From: Sphaerotilus uruguayifluvii
GTDB lineage: Bacteria > Pseudomonadota > Gammaproteobacteria > Burkholderiales > Burkholderiaceae_C
NCBI RefSeq assembly: GCF_013294065.1
Contig: NZ_JABSNM010000023.1
Span: 18,019 to 82,018, forward strand
Direction of reading: 5' to 3'
Length of the DNA stretch: 64,000 nucleotides
Below the pieces are notes generated by a model that did no database searches, was not told the DNA's origin, and worked only from the letters and a program-made list of their open reading frames with translations. Of this stretch, positions 1 through 8,978 are shown piece after piece (position 1 is the first letter of the stretch; every line of letters begins with the position of its first letter). The position numbers and the translations under genes were made by a program.

Positions 1-215
1 CCGGTGGCCTGGTTCTCGAACAGGCCCTCCGACATCGTCGTGGCGCGCATGCTCTTCATCAGCTCCTGCATGAACAGCGCCTCGAACTGCTTCGAGACCT
101 CGCGGATCGCGGCCTTCGGATCCTCGGTGGCGGCGCGGCGCAGCGCGCCCAGCGAGGCGCCGCTGGCGGCGAGCTGCTGCGAGGGCGCGACGGAAGACGG
201 AGAACGCGAGACCAT
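1..215 (-). CDS. flgJ: Flagellar rod assembly protein/muramidase FlgJ, N-terminal part (runs off the left edge)
   Basis: The ATG lies on the minus strand at 215, two bases beyond the flgI stop, so translation is probably coupled to flgI. The 71 visible codons include the stretch KQFEALFMQELMKSMR, typical of the rod-capping N-terminal domain of FlgJ. In this family that domain caps the growing rod in the periplasm, and a C-terminal glucosaminidase domain opens the peptidoglycan. The C-terminal part lies outside the window, so whether this is a one- or two-domain FlgJ cannot be said. Position directly after flgI is the usual order. Confidence 0.9.
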   Translation of the reverse strand, partial: MVSRSPSSVAPSQQLAASGASLGALRRAATEDPKAAIREVSKQFEALFMQELMKSMRATTMSEGLFENQAT

Positions 216-216
216 G

Positions 217-1407
217 TCAGATCACCTCCAGTTCGGCGTGCAGCGCGCCGGCGGCCTTGATCGCCTGCAGGATCGTCAGCAGGTCGGCGGGCGTCGCGCC
301 GAGCGAATTGAGCGCCTTGACCACGTCGGTCAGCTTCGTGCCGGCGGGCAGCTGGATCAGCGCGCCGCCGTCCTGCTGCATCTTGATGTCGGTCTTCTCG
401 GTCACGACGGTCTGCCCGCCGGTCGACAGCGGCGAGGGCTGGCTGACCTGCGGCGTCGAGCTGATCGTCACCGACAGGTTGCCGTGCGCGACCGCGCAGG
501 GGCCGAGCGTGACCGCCTGGTTCATCACCACCGAGCCGGTGCGGGCGTTGACCACCACCTTGGCCGCCGGCGTGGCCATCTCCAGCGGCAGGTTCTCGAC
601 CTCGGCCATGAAGCTCACCCGCTCGTCGGGCGTGGCCGGCAGGCGCACCTTGACGACGCGGCCGTCGAGCGCCTGCGCAGTGCCGGCGCCGAAGCGGGCG
701 TTGATCGCGCGGGCCACCTCGCGTGCGGTGGCGTAGTCGCTGCTGGCGAGATCGAGCTGCAGCGAGTCGCCCTGCCCCAGCGGGCTGAGCACGCCGCGCT
801 CGACGGTGGCGCCGCCGGGAATGCGCCCGGCCAGCAGGTGGTTGACCTGCACCTTCGAGCCGCCGGCCGAGGCGCCGGCGCCGCCGACCATCAGGTTGCC
901 CTGGGCCAGCGCGTAGATCTGGTTGTCGGCGCCGCGCAGCGGCGTGGCCACCAGCGTGCCACCGCGCAGGCTCTTGGCGTTGCCCAGCGACGAGACGGTC
1001 ACGTCCAGCAGCTGGCCCGGCTGCGCGAAGGGCGGCAGCGTCGCCGTCACCAGCACCGCGGCCACGTTCTTGAGCTGCATCGCGGTGCCGGCCGGCACGG
1101 TCACGCCGAGCTGCTGCAGCATCGCGCTCAGGCTCTGGGTGGTGAAGGGGGTCTGCGTCGTCTGGTCGCCGGTGCCGTCGAGGCCGACGACCAGGCCGTA
1201 GCCGACGAGCTGGTTCGGGCGCACGCCCTGCACCGAGGCCACTTCCTTGATGCGTGCCGTCGTCACCGGCGCCATCGCCGGTGCGGCCGGCGCCGGTGCT
1301 GCAGGCGCGGCCTGGACCGGGGTCAGCCAGGCGGCGAGCAGCGCCAGCAGCATCACCGCGCAGACCAGCAGGACCGGCGAGCGCCGGGGCATCGGAAAAC
1401 TGGACAT
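217..1407 (-). CDS. flgI: Flagellar P-ring protein FlgI
   Basis: FlgI forms the P ring around the flagellar rod in the peptidoglycan layer. The 396-residue product starts with a signal peptide (positively charged start, hydrophobic core about residues 12-32, Ala-rich cleavage region ending near VQAAPA). The mature part begins with the family signature RIKEVASVQGVRPNQLVGYGL and ends in a typical FlgI tail rich in Leu/Ala/Ile. Length is normal, allowing for an Ala/Pro-rich linker of about 20 residues after the signal peptide. It lies between flgH and flgJ. Export is by the Sec route, and FlgA is the known periplasmic chaperone for the family; flgA is present at 6651. Confidence 0.97.
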   Translation of the reverse strand: MSSFPMPRRSPVLLVCAVMLLALLAAWLTPVQAAPAAPAPAAPAMAPVTTARIKEVASVQGVRPNQLVGYGLVVGLDGTGDQTTQTPFTTQSLSAMLQQLGVTVPAGTAMQLKNVAAVLVTATLPPFAQPGQLLDVTVSSLGNAKSLRGGTLVATPLRGADNQIYALAQGNLMVGGAGASAGGSKVQVNHLLAGRIPGGATVERGVLSPLGQGDSLQLDLASSDYATAREVARAINARFGAGTAQALDGRVVKVRLPATPDERVSFMAEVENLPLEMATPAAKVVVNARTGSVVMNQAVTLGPCAVAHGNLSVTISSTPQVSQPSPLSTGGQTVVTEKTDIKMQQDGGALIQLPAGTKLTDVVKALNSLGATPADLLTILQAIKAAGALHAELEVI

Positions 1408-1437
1408 CGGGAACTCCGCCGCTGGCGCCTCGCGGCC

Positions 1438-2130
1438 TCAGATCGGCATCAGGTTGAGGAAGAAGCGCGACAGCCAGCCGATCTGCTGCGCGTCGGCCTG
1501 GCCGCCGCGGCCCTTCTGCTCGACGCGCACGTTGGCGATCTGCGCCGACGCGACCTGGTTGCCGGGCTGGATCGCGCGCGGGTCGATCTGGCCGGAAAAG
1601 CGCAGCACGTCGACGCTGTCGTTGACGCCGATCTGCTTCTCGCCGGCGATGACCAGGTGGCCGTTGGGCAGCACCTCGACGACGGTGGCGGTGATCGTGC
1701 CGCTGAAGTTGTTGCTGTTCTGCGTGCCGCCCTTGCCGCTGAAGGTGTTGGCGCTGCTTCCGCCGACGCCCGCGCGCGCGAAGGAGTTGGCCGACAGCAT
1801 CGGCAGCGCGGTGATCGAGCCCGAGAGCTCGCCCTTCTTCTCGACGGTGCTGGTCGAGTTGGAACTGGCGCTGACCCGCTCGATGATCTGCACCGTGATG
1901 GTGTCGCCCACCAGCCGCGCGCGGTGGTCCTCGAACAGCGGCCGGTACTGGCTGGCCTGGTAGATCGAGCCATTGGTGCGCATCGGCACCGGCTGCGCAT
2001 AGGGCCGCACGACGACCGGTTCGGGCATGTCGACCCGGGCCACCGTCGGCATGACCGACTGGCAGCCGGCCAGCGCCTGCGCCAGCAGCAGCACCGCCGC
2101 GGCCCCGGCCGAGCGGCGGCCCGCGCTCAC
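1438..2130 (-). CDS. flgH: Flagellar L-ring lipoprotein FlgH
   Basis: FlgH forms the L ring in the outer membrane. I chose the GTG start at 2130 because it overlaps the flgG stop (GTGA), gives a normal 230-residue length, and leads straight into a lipoprotein signal: a hydrophobic stretch followed by the lipobox LAGC. Family motifs follow, including [17 protein letters not shown] and [13 protein letters not shown], and the C-terminal half carries [15 protein letters not shown] and SGQIDPR. A long open frame continues upstream of this start but runs antiparallel to nothing sensible and shadows flgG. The overlap with flgG implies translational coupling. Confidence 0.95.
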   Translation of the reverse strand: MSAGRRSAGAAAVLLLAQALAGCQSVMPTVARVDMPEPVVVRPYAQPVPMRTNGSIYQASQYRPLFEDHRARLVGDTITVQIIERVSASSNSTSTVEKKGELSGSITALPMLSANSFARAGVGGSSANTFSGKGGTQNSNNFSGTITATVVEVLPNGHLVIAGEKQIGVNDSVDVLRFSGQIDPRAIQPGNQVASAQIANVRVEQKGRGGQADAQQIGWLSRFFLNLMPI

Positions 2131-2909
2131 AGCTGCGCCAGACGCTGCAGCATCTGGTCCGAGGTGGTGATCGCCTTCGAGTTCAGCTCGTAGGCGCGCT
2201 GCGTCTGGATCATGCCGATCAGCTCCTCGACGACGTTGACGTTCGAGGACTCGACGAAGCCCTGCGCGAGGTTGCCGGTGCCGTCGGCGCCCGGCGCCGA
2301 GGTGCTCGGCGTGCCCGACGAGGCGGTCTCGGTGAACAGGTTCTGGCCGCGCGGCTCCAGACCGGCCGGATTGACGAAGTTCGCCAGCGTCAGCTGGCCC
2401 ACCGACTGCGGCGCGGCCTGGCCCGGCACCGCCACCGAGACGGTGCCGTCGGCGCCGATGGTGATCGACTGCGCGTTGGCCGGAATCGTCACGCCCGGCA
2501 GCACCTGCTGGCCGTTGTTGGTCACCAGCTGGCCGGTCGCGCTGACCTGGAAGGCGCCGTCGCGGGTGTAGCCGGTCGAGCCGTCGGGCATCTGCACCTG
2601 GAAGAAGCCGTTGCCCTTGATCGCGACATCGAGCGGGTTGGAGGTCTGCTGCAGCGTGCCCTGGCTGAACTGGCGCGAGGTCGCCACCGTGCGCACGCCC
2701 AGGCCGACCTGCAGCCCGGTGGGCAGCTGCGCCTGCTCGCCGTTGGAGGCGCCGGTCTGGCGCAGCGACTGGTACATCAGGTCCTCGAAGACGGCGTGCG
2801 ACTTCTTGAACCCGTTGGTGGCCACGTTGGCCAGGTTGTGCGAGGTCACATCCAGCTGGGTCTGCTGGGCTTCCATGCCGGTCTTCGAGATCCACAGCGC
2901 GCGCATCAT
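2127..2909 (-). CDS. flgG: Distal rod protein FlgG
   Basis: FlgG builds the distal flagellar rod. The 260-residue length is exactly typical. The N-terminus has the rod/hook motif [14 protein letters not shown] near residues 23-38. The C-terminus has the matching partner motif with [18 protein letters not shown], which forms the coiled-coil D0 domain. Such proteins are exported by the flagellar type III apparatus and have no signal peptide, as here. It sits between flgF and flgH, with a four-base overlap into flgH. Confidence 0.98.
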   Translation of the reverse strand: MMRALWISKTGMEAQQTQLDVTSHNLANVATNGFKKSHAVFEDLMYQSLRQTGASNGEQAQLPTGLQVGLGVRTVATSRQFSQGTLQQTSNPLDVAIKGNGFFQVQMPDGSTGYTRDGAFQVSATGQLVTNNGQQVLPGVTIPANAQSITIGADGTVSVAVPGQAAPQSVGQLTLANFVNPAGLEPRGQNLFTETASSGTPSTSAPGADGTGNLAQGFVESSNVNVVEELIGMIQTQRAYELNSKAITTSDQMLQRLAQL

Positions 2910-2934
2910 GGCATCGGCTCCTTCGTGTTCGGAA

Positions 2935-3663
2935 TCAGTTCATCGACAGCAGCTGCTGGGCCTGCTGCTCGTCCTTCTCGGCGGTCTGCATCGCCTTGGT
3001 CTGGGCCTCGAACTGGCGCGCGGCCGCGATCATCGCCACCATCGTGCCGACGGCGCTGACGTTCGAGCCCTCCAGCGCGCCCTGCGTGACGCGCGCGGTC
3101 GGCTCGCCGGCCAGATCGCCGCCCGGCGAGCGGAACAGGCCATCGGCGCCGCGGTTCAGCGCGGTCTCCGGCACGACCAGCTTGAGCCGGCCGACCGCCG
3201 TCGACGGTCCGCCCGGCACCTTGGCCGCGACGGTGCCGTCGTCGCCGATCGTGACCTCGGCGTTCGGCGGAATCGTGATCGGGCCGCCCTCGCCGATCAC
3301 CGGCAGCCCGCCCGAGCGGGTCACCAGCGTGCCTTCGGCGGTGGTCTCGAAGGCGCCGGCACGGGTGTAGGCCTCGGTGCCGTCCAGGCCCTGGACCGCG
3401 AACCAGGCGTTGCCCTGGGCCGCGACATCGAGCGCACGCCCGGTGGCGTTGACCGGGCCCGGCGCCGGGTTGTAGCCGGTCGTCGTCTCCAGCGCGTAGG
3501 CGCGCGTCGAGGCGCCGTCGCCGCGCACCGGCACCGCGCGGAAGGACTGCAGCTCCTCGCGGAAGCCCGTCGTCGTGACGTTGGCCAGGTTGTGCGACAG
3601 CACGTCCTGGCGCTGCATCGTCGCCTTCGCGCCCGACATCGAGAGGTAGATCCTGCGGTCCAT
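2935..3663 (-). CDS. flgF: Proximal rod protein FlgF
   Basis: FlgF is a component of the proximal flagellar rod. The 242-residue protein starts [20 protein letters not shown], followed by the rod signature [16 protein letters not shown]. The C-terminus contains [20 protein letters not shown], the second D0 helix. It is about 25 bases upstream of flgG and 37 bases downstream of flgE, inside one leftward transcription unit. Confidence 0.97.
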   Translation of the reverse strand: MDRRIYLSMSGAKATMQRQDVLSHNLANVTTTGFREELQSFRAVPVRGDGASTRAYALETTTGYNPAPGPVNATGRALDVAAQGNAWFAVQGLDGTEAYTRAGAFETTAEGTLVTRSGGLPVIGEGGPITIPPNAEVTIGDDGTVAAKVPGGPSTAVGRLKLVVPETALNRGADGLFRSPGGDLAGEPTARVTQGALEGSNVSAVGTMVAMIAAARQFEAQTKAMQTAEKDEQQAQQLLSMN

Positions 3664-3700
3664 CGCCGACTCCGTTCAGTTCGGTTCGTGCCGGGGCGGA

Positions 3701-4924
3701 TCAGCGCAGGCTGACCAGCGTCTGCAGCACCGAGTCCTGCGTCTTGATCGTCTGCGCGTTGGCCTGGTAGAGGCGCTGCACGGTGATCATGTTGACCAGC
3801 TCGGCGGTCATGTCGACGTTGGACTCCTCCAGCGCGCCCGACTTCAGCAGGCCCAGCGTCGCCGAGCCCGGCACGCCGGCGACCGGGTCGCCCGAGGCGT
3901 AGCTGGCGGCCCAGACGTTGCCGCCCATCGACTTCAGGCCCTGCGGGTTGCGGAAGTTCGCCAGCTCGATCTGGCCGGCGGTCTGGGTCATGCTGTTCGA
4001 GTAGCGGGCGGTGATGATGCCGTCCTCCTCGATGGTGAGCTGGGTCAGCTGGCCCGGCGCGTAGCCGTCCTGGCTGACGTTGGTCACGCCGAAGTTGCCG
4101 CCGAACTGGGTCAGCTTCGACAGGTCGACCTTGACGCCGCTGATCGCGTCGTACGCGCTGCCGCCGGCCGGGATGTCCAGCGACAGCTCGGTCAGGCTCG
4201 GGTTCAGGCCGTTGGAGTCGAAGGTGATCTGCGAGACGTTGAGCTCCTCGGGCTTGCCGTCGCCGTTGATGTCCGGCGAGGTCGAGTAGACGTTCCAGGT
4301 GTCGGTGGCGGTCTTCTGGAAGTACAGCGTCACGTCGACCGGCTGGCCCTTGGCGTCGTAGATGCGCACCGAGGTGGCGTTGTTGTAGGTGGCCGGATCG
4401 TTGTAGTCGATCCCGCCGCTGACGGCGGTCTTGCGCGAGTCGAGATTCATCTCGAACTTGACGTCGCTGGTCGCCTTCGGCGCGATGCCCACCGTCGGCA
4501 GCTGCAGCTGCGAGCGCACCTGCGTGACCAGGTTGCCGACATCGTCGATCGGGTAGCCGAGCAGGCGGTGGCCGGCGCCGTTGACGATGAAGCCGTCGCT
4601 GTCGAGCTTGAACTGGCCGTTGCGCGAGTACAGCATCTGGCCGCTGGCGTCCTGCATCTGGAAGAAGCCCTCGCCGTTGATCGCGACGTCCATCAGGTTG
4701 TTCGTCGAGACGATGCCGCCCTGCGAGAACTGCTGCGCGATGTTGGCGACCTGCACGCCGATGCCTGCGCTGTTGGACCCCCCGAGCGAGCGGGCATAGA
4801 GGTCGGCGAACTCGGCACGCGCCGCCTTGGCGCCGTAGGTCCCGGCATTGGCGATGTTGTTGCCGATGACCTCGAGGCTCTTGCTGGTGGCATTCAGGCC
4901 CGACAGGCCTTGCTGGAAGCTCAT
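3701..4924 (-). CDS. flgE: Flagellar hook protein FlgE
   Basis: FlgE polymerises into the hook. The start at 4924 is supported by a strong AGGAG site seven bases upstream and by the family N-terminus MSFQQGLSGLNATSKSLEVI, followed by GNNIANAGTYGAK. The product has 407 residues, a normal length. The C-terminus has EESNVDMTAELVNMITVQR, the other D0 helix. Middle domains (about residues 130-330) are Thr/Asp-rich beta domains, the variable exposed surface of the hook. An open frame extends far upstream of the true start; it is a reading-frame shadow of flgC and flgD. Confidence 0.97.
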   Translation of the reverse strand: MSFQQGLSGLNATSKSLEVIGNNIANAGTYGAKAARAEFADLYARSLGGSNSAGIGVQVANIAQQFSQGGIVSTNNLMDVAINGEGFFQMQDASGQMLYSRNGQFKLDSDGFIVNGAGHRLLGYPIDDVGNLVTQVRSQLQLPTVGIAPKATSDVKFEMNLDSRKTAVSGGIDYNDPATYNNATSVRIYDAKGQPVDVTLYFQKTATDTWNVYSTSPDINGDGKPEELNVSQITFDSNGLNPSLTELSLDIPAGGSAYDAISGVKVDLSKLTQFGGNFGVTNVSQDGYAPGQLTQLTIEEDGIITARYSNSMTQTAGQIELANFRNPQGLKSMGGNVWAASYASGDPVAGVPGSATLGLLKSGALEESNVDMTAELVNMITVQRLYQANAQTIKTQDSVLQTLVSLR

Positions 4925-4968
4925 GGATGACTCCTGGGAGAAGGCGGTGCTTGGGGAAAAGGGAGGGA

Positions 4969-5655
4969 TCAGCCGCCGAAGGCGCGCACGTCGCTGTAGG
5001 AGACGGTCGAGCCGTCCTTGAGCGTCAGGCGCAGCGACGAGTTGCCGCTGGTGCCGGCTGCCACCGAGGTGATGGCCTGGCTCTGCAGCGCGGTCGAGCT
5101 GACCGAGGCGGTGCCGCGGGTCGCGGTGACGCGGAAGCGCAGACCACTGGTGTCGCCGACGCCCTCGCCCGGCGTCCAGGTGAACTGGTGGCGACCCGAG
5201 GACTCGGCGCCGACGTCGATGGTGTCGATGACCCGGCCGGCGCTCGACAGCACGTCGACCTTGACCGAGTCGGCCGCGCTGCCGAGCTCGAAGTAGCCGC
5301 TGGCCCTGCCGTTGCTGACCGGCAGCGAGCTGCCCGGCACGATGACCGAACGGCCCACCAGCGACGCGCTCTGCAGCGCCTGCATCTGCAGGAACTGGCT
5401 CGACATCGACGCGATGCTCTCGTTGACCTTCTCCAGGCCGGAGACGGTGTTGATCTGCGCGAGCTGGCTGGTGAACTGCGCGTTGTCGGTCGGGTTCAGC
5501 GGATCCTGGTTCTGGACCTGCGTGATCAGCAGCTTCATGAACTGGTCCGACATCGCCTTGGTCGCGCTGGTGGCGCTGCCCGACGAGGTCGTTCCGTTGA
5601 GCTGGGCGATCAGCGCGCTGTTCGCCGACGAGGTGGAGGAGGTGGTGGTGGCCAT
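4969..5655 (-). CDS. flgD: Hook-cap scaffolding protein FlgD
   Basis: FlgD caps the growing hook and is discarded when the hook is complete. The 228-residue protein has a Ser/Thr-rich N-terminus, then the family core MSDQFMKLLITQVQNQDPLN at about residues 36-55 and NAQFTSQLAQINTVSGLEK. The C-terminal half (about 95-220) fits the Fn3/Tudor-like hook-cap domain, with the usual GASTG-like region replaced by RVIDTIDVGAESSGRH. It lies between flgC and flgE in the standard order. Confidence 0.96.
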   Translation of the reverse strand: MATTTSSTSSANSALIAQLNGTTSSGSATSATKAMSDQFMKLLITQVQNQDPLNPTDNAQFTSQLAQINTVSGLEKVNESIASMSSQFLQMQALQSASLVGRSVIVPGSSLPVSNGRASGYFELGSAADSVKVDVLSSAGRVIDTIDVGAESSGRHQFTWTPGEGVGDTSGLRFRVTATRGTASVSSTALQSQAITSVAAGTSGNSSLRLTLKDGSTVSYSDVRAFGG

Positions 5656-5682
5656 GACGTGCGTTCCGCGAGGGATCGGGGA

Positions 5683-6090
5683 TCAGTTCTGACCCATCTG
5701 CAGGGTCTTGGTGAGCAGCGTCTTGGCGGTGTTCATCACCTCGACGTTGTTCTGGTAGGAGCGCGAGGCCGAGATCATGTTGACCATCTCCTCGACCGCG
5801 TTGACGTTGCTGAAGGTGACGTAGCCGTCGGCGTCGGCGTTCGGATGCGAAGGGTCGTGCACGCGCCGGCCCGGCGTGTCGTCCTCGCGCACGCCCGCCA
5901 CCTGCACGCCCACCGCCGCCGCGTCGCCCATCGGCACGGTCTGGAACATCACCTGGCGCGCCTTGAAGCTCTTGCCGTCCGGGCCGGCGACAGTGTCGGC
6001 GTTGGCCAGGTTGGTCGAGACGGTGTTGAGCCGCTGGCTCTGCGCGCTGACGGCGCTGCCGGAGACATGGAAGATCCTGAGAAGCGACAT
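5683..6090 (-). CDS. flgC: Proximal rod protein FlgC
   Basis: FlgC is a proximal rod subunit. The ATG at 6090 overlaps the flgB stop (ATGA) and gives 135 residues, the normal length. The N-terminus reads MSLLRIFHVSGSAVSAQSQR with NTVSTNLANADT next. The C-terminus has NAVEEMVNMISASRSYQNNV, the classic rod-protein end. The overlap suggests coupled translation with flgB, fitting their equal use in the rod. Confidence 0.97.
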   Translation of the reverse strand: MSLLRIFHVSGSAVSAQSQRLNTVSTNLANADTVAGPDGKSFKARQVMFQTVPMGDAAAVGVQVAGVREDDTPGRRVHDPSHPNADADGYVTFSNVNAVEEMVNMISASRSYQNNVEVMNTAKTLLTKTLQMGQN

Positions 6091-6506
6091 CACTGCCCCT
6101 TGATCGCGTCCTGCATCTCGCGCAGGCTGTTGTTGAGGAAGCGCAGCGTGGCCTCGTACTTGACCGCGTTGTCGACGAAGCTGGCGCGCTCGCGGTCCAT
6201 GTCGACCGAGTTGCCGTCGAGGTTGGTCTGGCTGGGCAGCGCGTACAGCAGCGAGGCCTCGCGCACCGGCGGGGTGGCACCGGTCGGCGCGCCGAGATGG
6301 CGCTCGCCGGTGGCGGCCAGCGCGACGGGCTGCACGCGCGCGCCGCCGGTGGCCTCGCGCAGCGCCGAGGCGAAGTCGAAGTCGCGCGCCTGGAAGCCGG
6401 GCGTGTCGGCGTTGGCGATGTTGCTCGCGATCAGCCGCTGGCGCTCGGCGCGCAGCAGCAGCGCCTGGGACTGGAAGCCCAGCGAGCTGTCGAGACGGTT
6501 CAGCAT
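6090..6506 (-). CDS. flgB: Proximal rod protein FlgB
   Basis: FlgB is the first proximal rod subunit and the first gene of the leftward flgBCDEFGHIJ unit. The 138-residue product has RLIASNIANADTPGFQARDF at about residues 24-43, the FlgB signature, and a C-terminal helix with NAVKYEATLRFLNNSLREM. It is divergent from flgA with about 144 bases between the two starts. I looked for sigma-54 or sigma-28 elements in front of flgB and found none I would defend. Confidence 0.97.
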   Translation of the reverse strand: MLNRLDSSLGFQSQALLLRAERQRLIASNIANADTPGFQARDFDFASALREATGGARVQPVALAATGERHLGAPTGATPPVREASLLYALPSQTNLDGNSVDMDRERASFVDNAVKYEATLRFLNNSLREMQDAIKGQ

Positions 6507-6650
6507 GACATCCTCGGCATCGGGGTCGGGGTTCGGGGATCTGGCGGCATTCTTGATGTCCCCCGCCGGCCCCGCTCCCTCGAAAAGGCCGACGGCCGCG
6601 CCCCATCTTGAACACTGCGCACCGCCCCGGGCGGCCTACAGTGCCCGGTC

Positions 6651-7388
6651 ATGATCCCGTCACTGTCTTCCGTCCGCCGGCTGTCGCCCGCACTGGTCTG
6701 CGCCCTGATGGCGCTGTCGCCGGCCGTGTCGCATGCCGCGGGCGAGGACGGCGGCCCGGCCGCCGCGCCGATTCCCGTGGCGCGGCTGGTCGAGCTGGCG
6801 CGCGCGGTCTCGCCGACGCTGCCGGGCATGCGCATCGAGATCGAGCCCGGCCGGCTCGACCCGCGGCTGAAGCTGGCGCCGTGCCGGCGCATCGAGCCCT
6901 ATCTTCCGACCGGCTCGACCGCCTGGGGCCGCACCCGCGTCGGCCTGCGCTGCACCGACGGCGAGGTGGCCTGGAACGTCTTCCTGCCGGTGACGGTGCG
7001 GGTGTGGAGCCGCGCCGTCGTCAGCGCCGTGCCGCTGCAGGCCGGCGCCGACCTGCGCGCCGAGGACCTGCGCGTCGACGAGATCGACATCGCCGAGGGG
7101 GGCGGCAGCCCGGTCTTCCAGGATCCGCAGGCGCTGGTCGGGCGGCGCCTGGGCAGCTCGCTGGCCCCGGGCACGCCGCTGCGCGCGATGCACCTGCGCG
7201 TGCGCCAGTGGTTCGCCGCCGGCGAGACGGTCACGATCACCTACCGCGGCGAGGGCTTCAGCGTCTCGTCGGAAGGCCAGGCGCTGGGCGCGGGCCTCGA
7301 CGGACAGCCGGTGCGGGTGCGCACCCCGTCGGGACGTGTCGTCAGCGGCCAGCCGGTCGGCGAACGCGAAGTGGAGGTCCGCTCATGA
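6651..7388 (+). CDS. flgA: Flagella basal body P-ring formation protein FlgA
   Basis: FlgA is the periplasmic chaperone for P-ring assembly by FlgI. The 245-residue product has a signal peptide (hydrophobic core about residues 13-25, cleavage near SHAAG). The C-terminal SAF domain (about residues 115-245) shows QAGADLRAEDLRVDEIDI, LVGRRLGSSLAPGTPLRAMH and the ending VRVRTPSGRVVSGQPVGERE, all typical. It is divergent from flgB. A weak -10-like TACAGT lies just upstream at 6637, without a good -35 at normal spacing. Confidence 0.95.
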   Translation: MIPSLSSVRRLSPALVCALMALSPAVSHAAGEDGGPAAAPIPVARLVELARAVSPTLPGMRIEIEPGRLDPRLKLAPCRRIEPYLPTGSTAWGRTRVGLRCTDGEVAWNVFLPVTVRVWSRAVVSAVPLQAGADLRAEDLRVDEIDIAEGGGSPVFQDPQALVGRRLGSSLAPGTPLRAMHLRVRQWFAAGETVTITYRGEGFSVSSEGQALGAGLDGQPVRVRTPSGRVVSGQPVGEREVEVRS

Positions 7389-7500
7389 GCCGCAAGATCC
7401 GCCGCGACGCCGAACGCCTGGGCTTCGCCATGCCCTTCCCTGAAGTGCATGATCCCGCACAATTGAAACACAAGCAGATACAACTTCCACACGCTCCGGC

Positions 7501-7527
7501 TAAAGTGACCGGCATGGCGACCGATAC
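7501..7527 (+). promoter_or_regulatory. FliA (sigma-28) type promoter for flgM
   Basis: TAAA at 7501-7504, a 15-base spacer, then ACCGATAC at 7520-7527. The FliA consensus is TAAA-N15-GCCGATAA, so the -35 is perfect and the -10 matches six of eight bases. It lies about 120 bases before the flgM start, in a short AT-richer stretch. A sigma-28 promoter for flgM is known in other bacteria and would let FliA feed back on its own inhibitor. Confidence 0.75.
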
Positions 7528-7646
7528 CCACCTTGACACAGAGGTTGCGAGAATTCGGTCACACGCCACGGCACAGGGGTTGTGTTCTGGCGGTCGAGGA
7601 CTCGACACCCGGAACAAGGACCGCCCAAGGTTCGCAGGAGTACGTG

Positions 7647-7982
7647 ATGAAGATCGGCAACAGCAATTCCCTGAACACCAGCGCTCCGGCCCCGGTGAAC
7701 GCGACTCCGTCCAGGACGGAGACGCCGCGTGACGCCACCCCGCCGGCGCCGCAGGCCGGCACCCCGAAGGACAGCCCGGAGGGCAGCTCGGTGCAGATGT
7801 CCGAGCTCAGCTCGACGATGCGCGAGGGTGCGGCCTCGCCGGCCGAGTTCGATACCGAGAAGGTCGAGCGCATGCGCCAGGCCGTGCTCGACGGCACCTA
7901 CCGCGTCAATGCCGAGGCGATCGCCGACAAGATGCTGGCGAACGCCCAGGATCTCCTGGGCCAGATCGGCACCGGCCGCTGA
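7647..7982 (+). CDS. flgM: Anti-sigma-28 factor FlgM
   Basis: FlgM binds FliA (sigma-28) and is exported through the finished hook, releasing late flagellar gene expression. I chose the ATG at 7647, preceded by CAGGAG with six bases of spacing; it gives 111 residues. The N-terminus is MKIGNSNSLN, followed by a Pro/Thr/Ala-rich flexible region. The conserved FliA-binding C-terminus is at about residues 65-108, with EFDTEKVERMRQAVLDGTYR and EAIADKMLANAQDLL. It is preceded by a sigma-28 promoter and followed by flgN. Confidence 0.95.
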   Translation: MKIGNSNSLNTSAPAPVNATPSRTETPRDATPPAPQAGTPKDSPEGSSVQMSELSSTMREGAASPAEFDTEKVERMRQAVLDGTYRVNAEAIADKMLANAQDLLGQIGTGR

Positions 7983-8036
7983 GGCCGGTGGTCATCGTGA
8001 CGGCCCGCCTCCCTTTCCTGTCGCGCCGTCCCCACG

Positions 8037-8417
8037 ATGATGATGTCCGTCCGCCCCACCCCTTCCCGCGATCCGGCCCTGGATGCGCTGCTCGACCAGC
8101 TCGAGCGCGAGCTCGGCCAGCTCGAGCACATCCTGCGGCTGCAGGATCATGAGCGCATCGAGCCGCAGTCGCGCCGGCTGCAGCCGCTGCTCGCCCAGAC
8201 GATGGACAGCTTCGGCGCGGCGGCGCGCCTGGAACGGATCAGCCCGGACCAGAAGTCGCGGCTGAAGCAGCTCGCGCTGCAGGTGCGTCAGCAGCTCGGC
8301 CGGCTGGCGCGCACGACCGCACCGCTGGACCAGGCGCTGGCGACGATGCTCGGCGACGGCGCACGACACGGCGCGGCCGACCCGGCCGCACGCATCCGCC
8401 GCGGCTACGCGACCTGA
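8037..8417 (+). CDS. flgN: Flagellar export chaperone FlgN
   Basis: FlgN-type proteins are cytoplasmic chaperones for the hook-filament junction proteins FlgK and FlgL. This 126-residue helical protein is placed right after flgM, the standard position. It has long amphipathic helices (about residues 14-100) with LDQLERELGQLEHILRLQDH and a C-terminal RRGYA, similar to the GxYxP-like tails of family members. Sequence conservation in this family is low, so the call leans on position and length. Three consecutive start options (8037, 8040, 8043) exist. Its end overlaps the convergent DUF1801 gene by 13 bases. Confidence 0.8.
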   Translation: MMMSVRPTPSRDPALDALLDQLERELGQLEHILRLQDHERIEPQSRRLQPLLAQTMDSFGAAARLERISPDQKSRLKQLALQVRQQLGRLARTTAPLDQALATMLGDGARHGAADPAARIRRGYAT

Positions 8418-8797
8418 CCCCGGCGCAGGTCCTGCGCATGGGCCAGCGTCAGCGAGGCCAGCACGACCTCGCGGATCAGCCCGGCATCGACCGGGTGGTT
8501 GTAGCGGAACTTCAGGATGCGCATGCCGCGGCCGACCCCGTCGAGCTGCGGAAAGCGCGTGCCCAGCCCCGCGCCGTTGAGCACCTGCAGATGCGCCTGC
8601 CCCTTGTGCAGCACCAGGCTCAGCACGCCGATGCCGCGGTGCAGGAACATCAGGTTGCCCCAGCGCACCGTCTGGCTGATCTCCGGCTCGGCGGCCAGCA
8701 CGGCCTGCTGGATGGCCTGTGCGGTCGCCACCTGCGAGGGCTGGAGCATGTCGAAGAAGTTGGCCACCAGCGCGGCGGGCCGGACAAGATGTCGCAT
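8405..8797 (-). CDS. DUF1801-family (YdhG/YjbR-like) small protein
   Basis: A 130-residue cytoplasmic protein resembling the DUF1801 family. Signs are IQQAVLAAEPEISQTVRWGN near residues 30-50, then FLHRGIGVLSLVLHKGQAHL and a C-terminal RILKFRYNHPVDAGLIREV. Members have a small alpha/beta fold of unknown role. I chose the ATG at 8797 because it precedes a family-like start; an open frame continues about 40 codons upstream into Cys/Arg-rich sequence that looks non-coding. It is convergent with flgN and not evidently part of the flagellar unit. Confidence 0.7.
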   Translation of the reverse strand: MRHLVRPAALVANFFDMLQPSQVATAQAIQQAVLAAEPEISQTVRWGNLMFLHRGIGVLSLVLHKGQAHLQVLNGAGLGTRFPQLDGVGRGMRILKFRYNHPVDAGLIREVVLASLTLAHAQDLRRGQVA

Positions 8798-8978
8798 TGA
8801 AAACCGTTCCGTCTCGGGTCGACTGCAGCGTGATCTCGAGGTGTCGACGAGATCACGGCACCGCGCGGAGCAACATTTTTTTACCTGATCATCCCATGAA
8901 GCCGGGATGGTCAATGCAGCACGTCAATGGTAGCAAAGCGGCCGAACCCCTCGACCGGGCAAACCCGAGGCGGGGAGA

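Noticed and set aside
4..2193. A plus-strand open frame of about 730 codons across flgH and flgI
   Set aside because: It is Arg/His/Gly-rich, has no domain, and is antisense to well-conserved flagellar genes.
6507..6650. Sigma-54 (TGGC-N8-TGC) or sigma-28 promoter in the flgA/flgB divergent gap
   Set aside because: No match with correct spacing on either strand; a TACAGT hexamer before flgA lacks a properly spaced -35.
7385..7732. Open frame starting MSRKIRRDAERLGF that overlaps the flgA stop (ATGA) and runs into flgM
   Set aside because: Although the overlap looks like translational coupling, the frame crosses the sigma-28 promoter and overlaps flgM by 86 bases. Its composition drifts to Asp/Arg/Gln-rich text without a recognisable domain. 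flgM is the real gene here.
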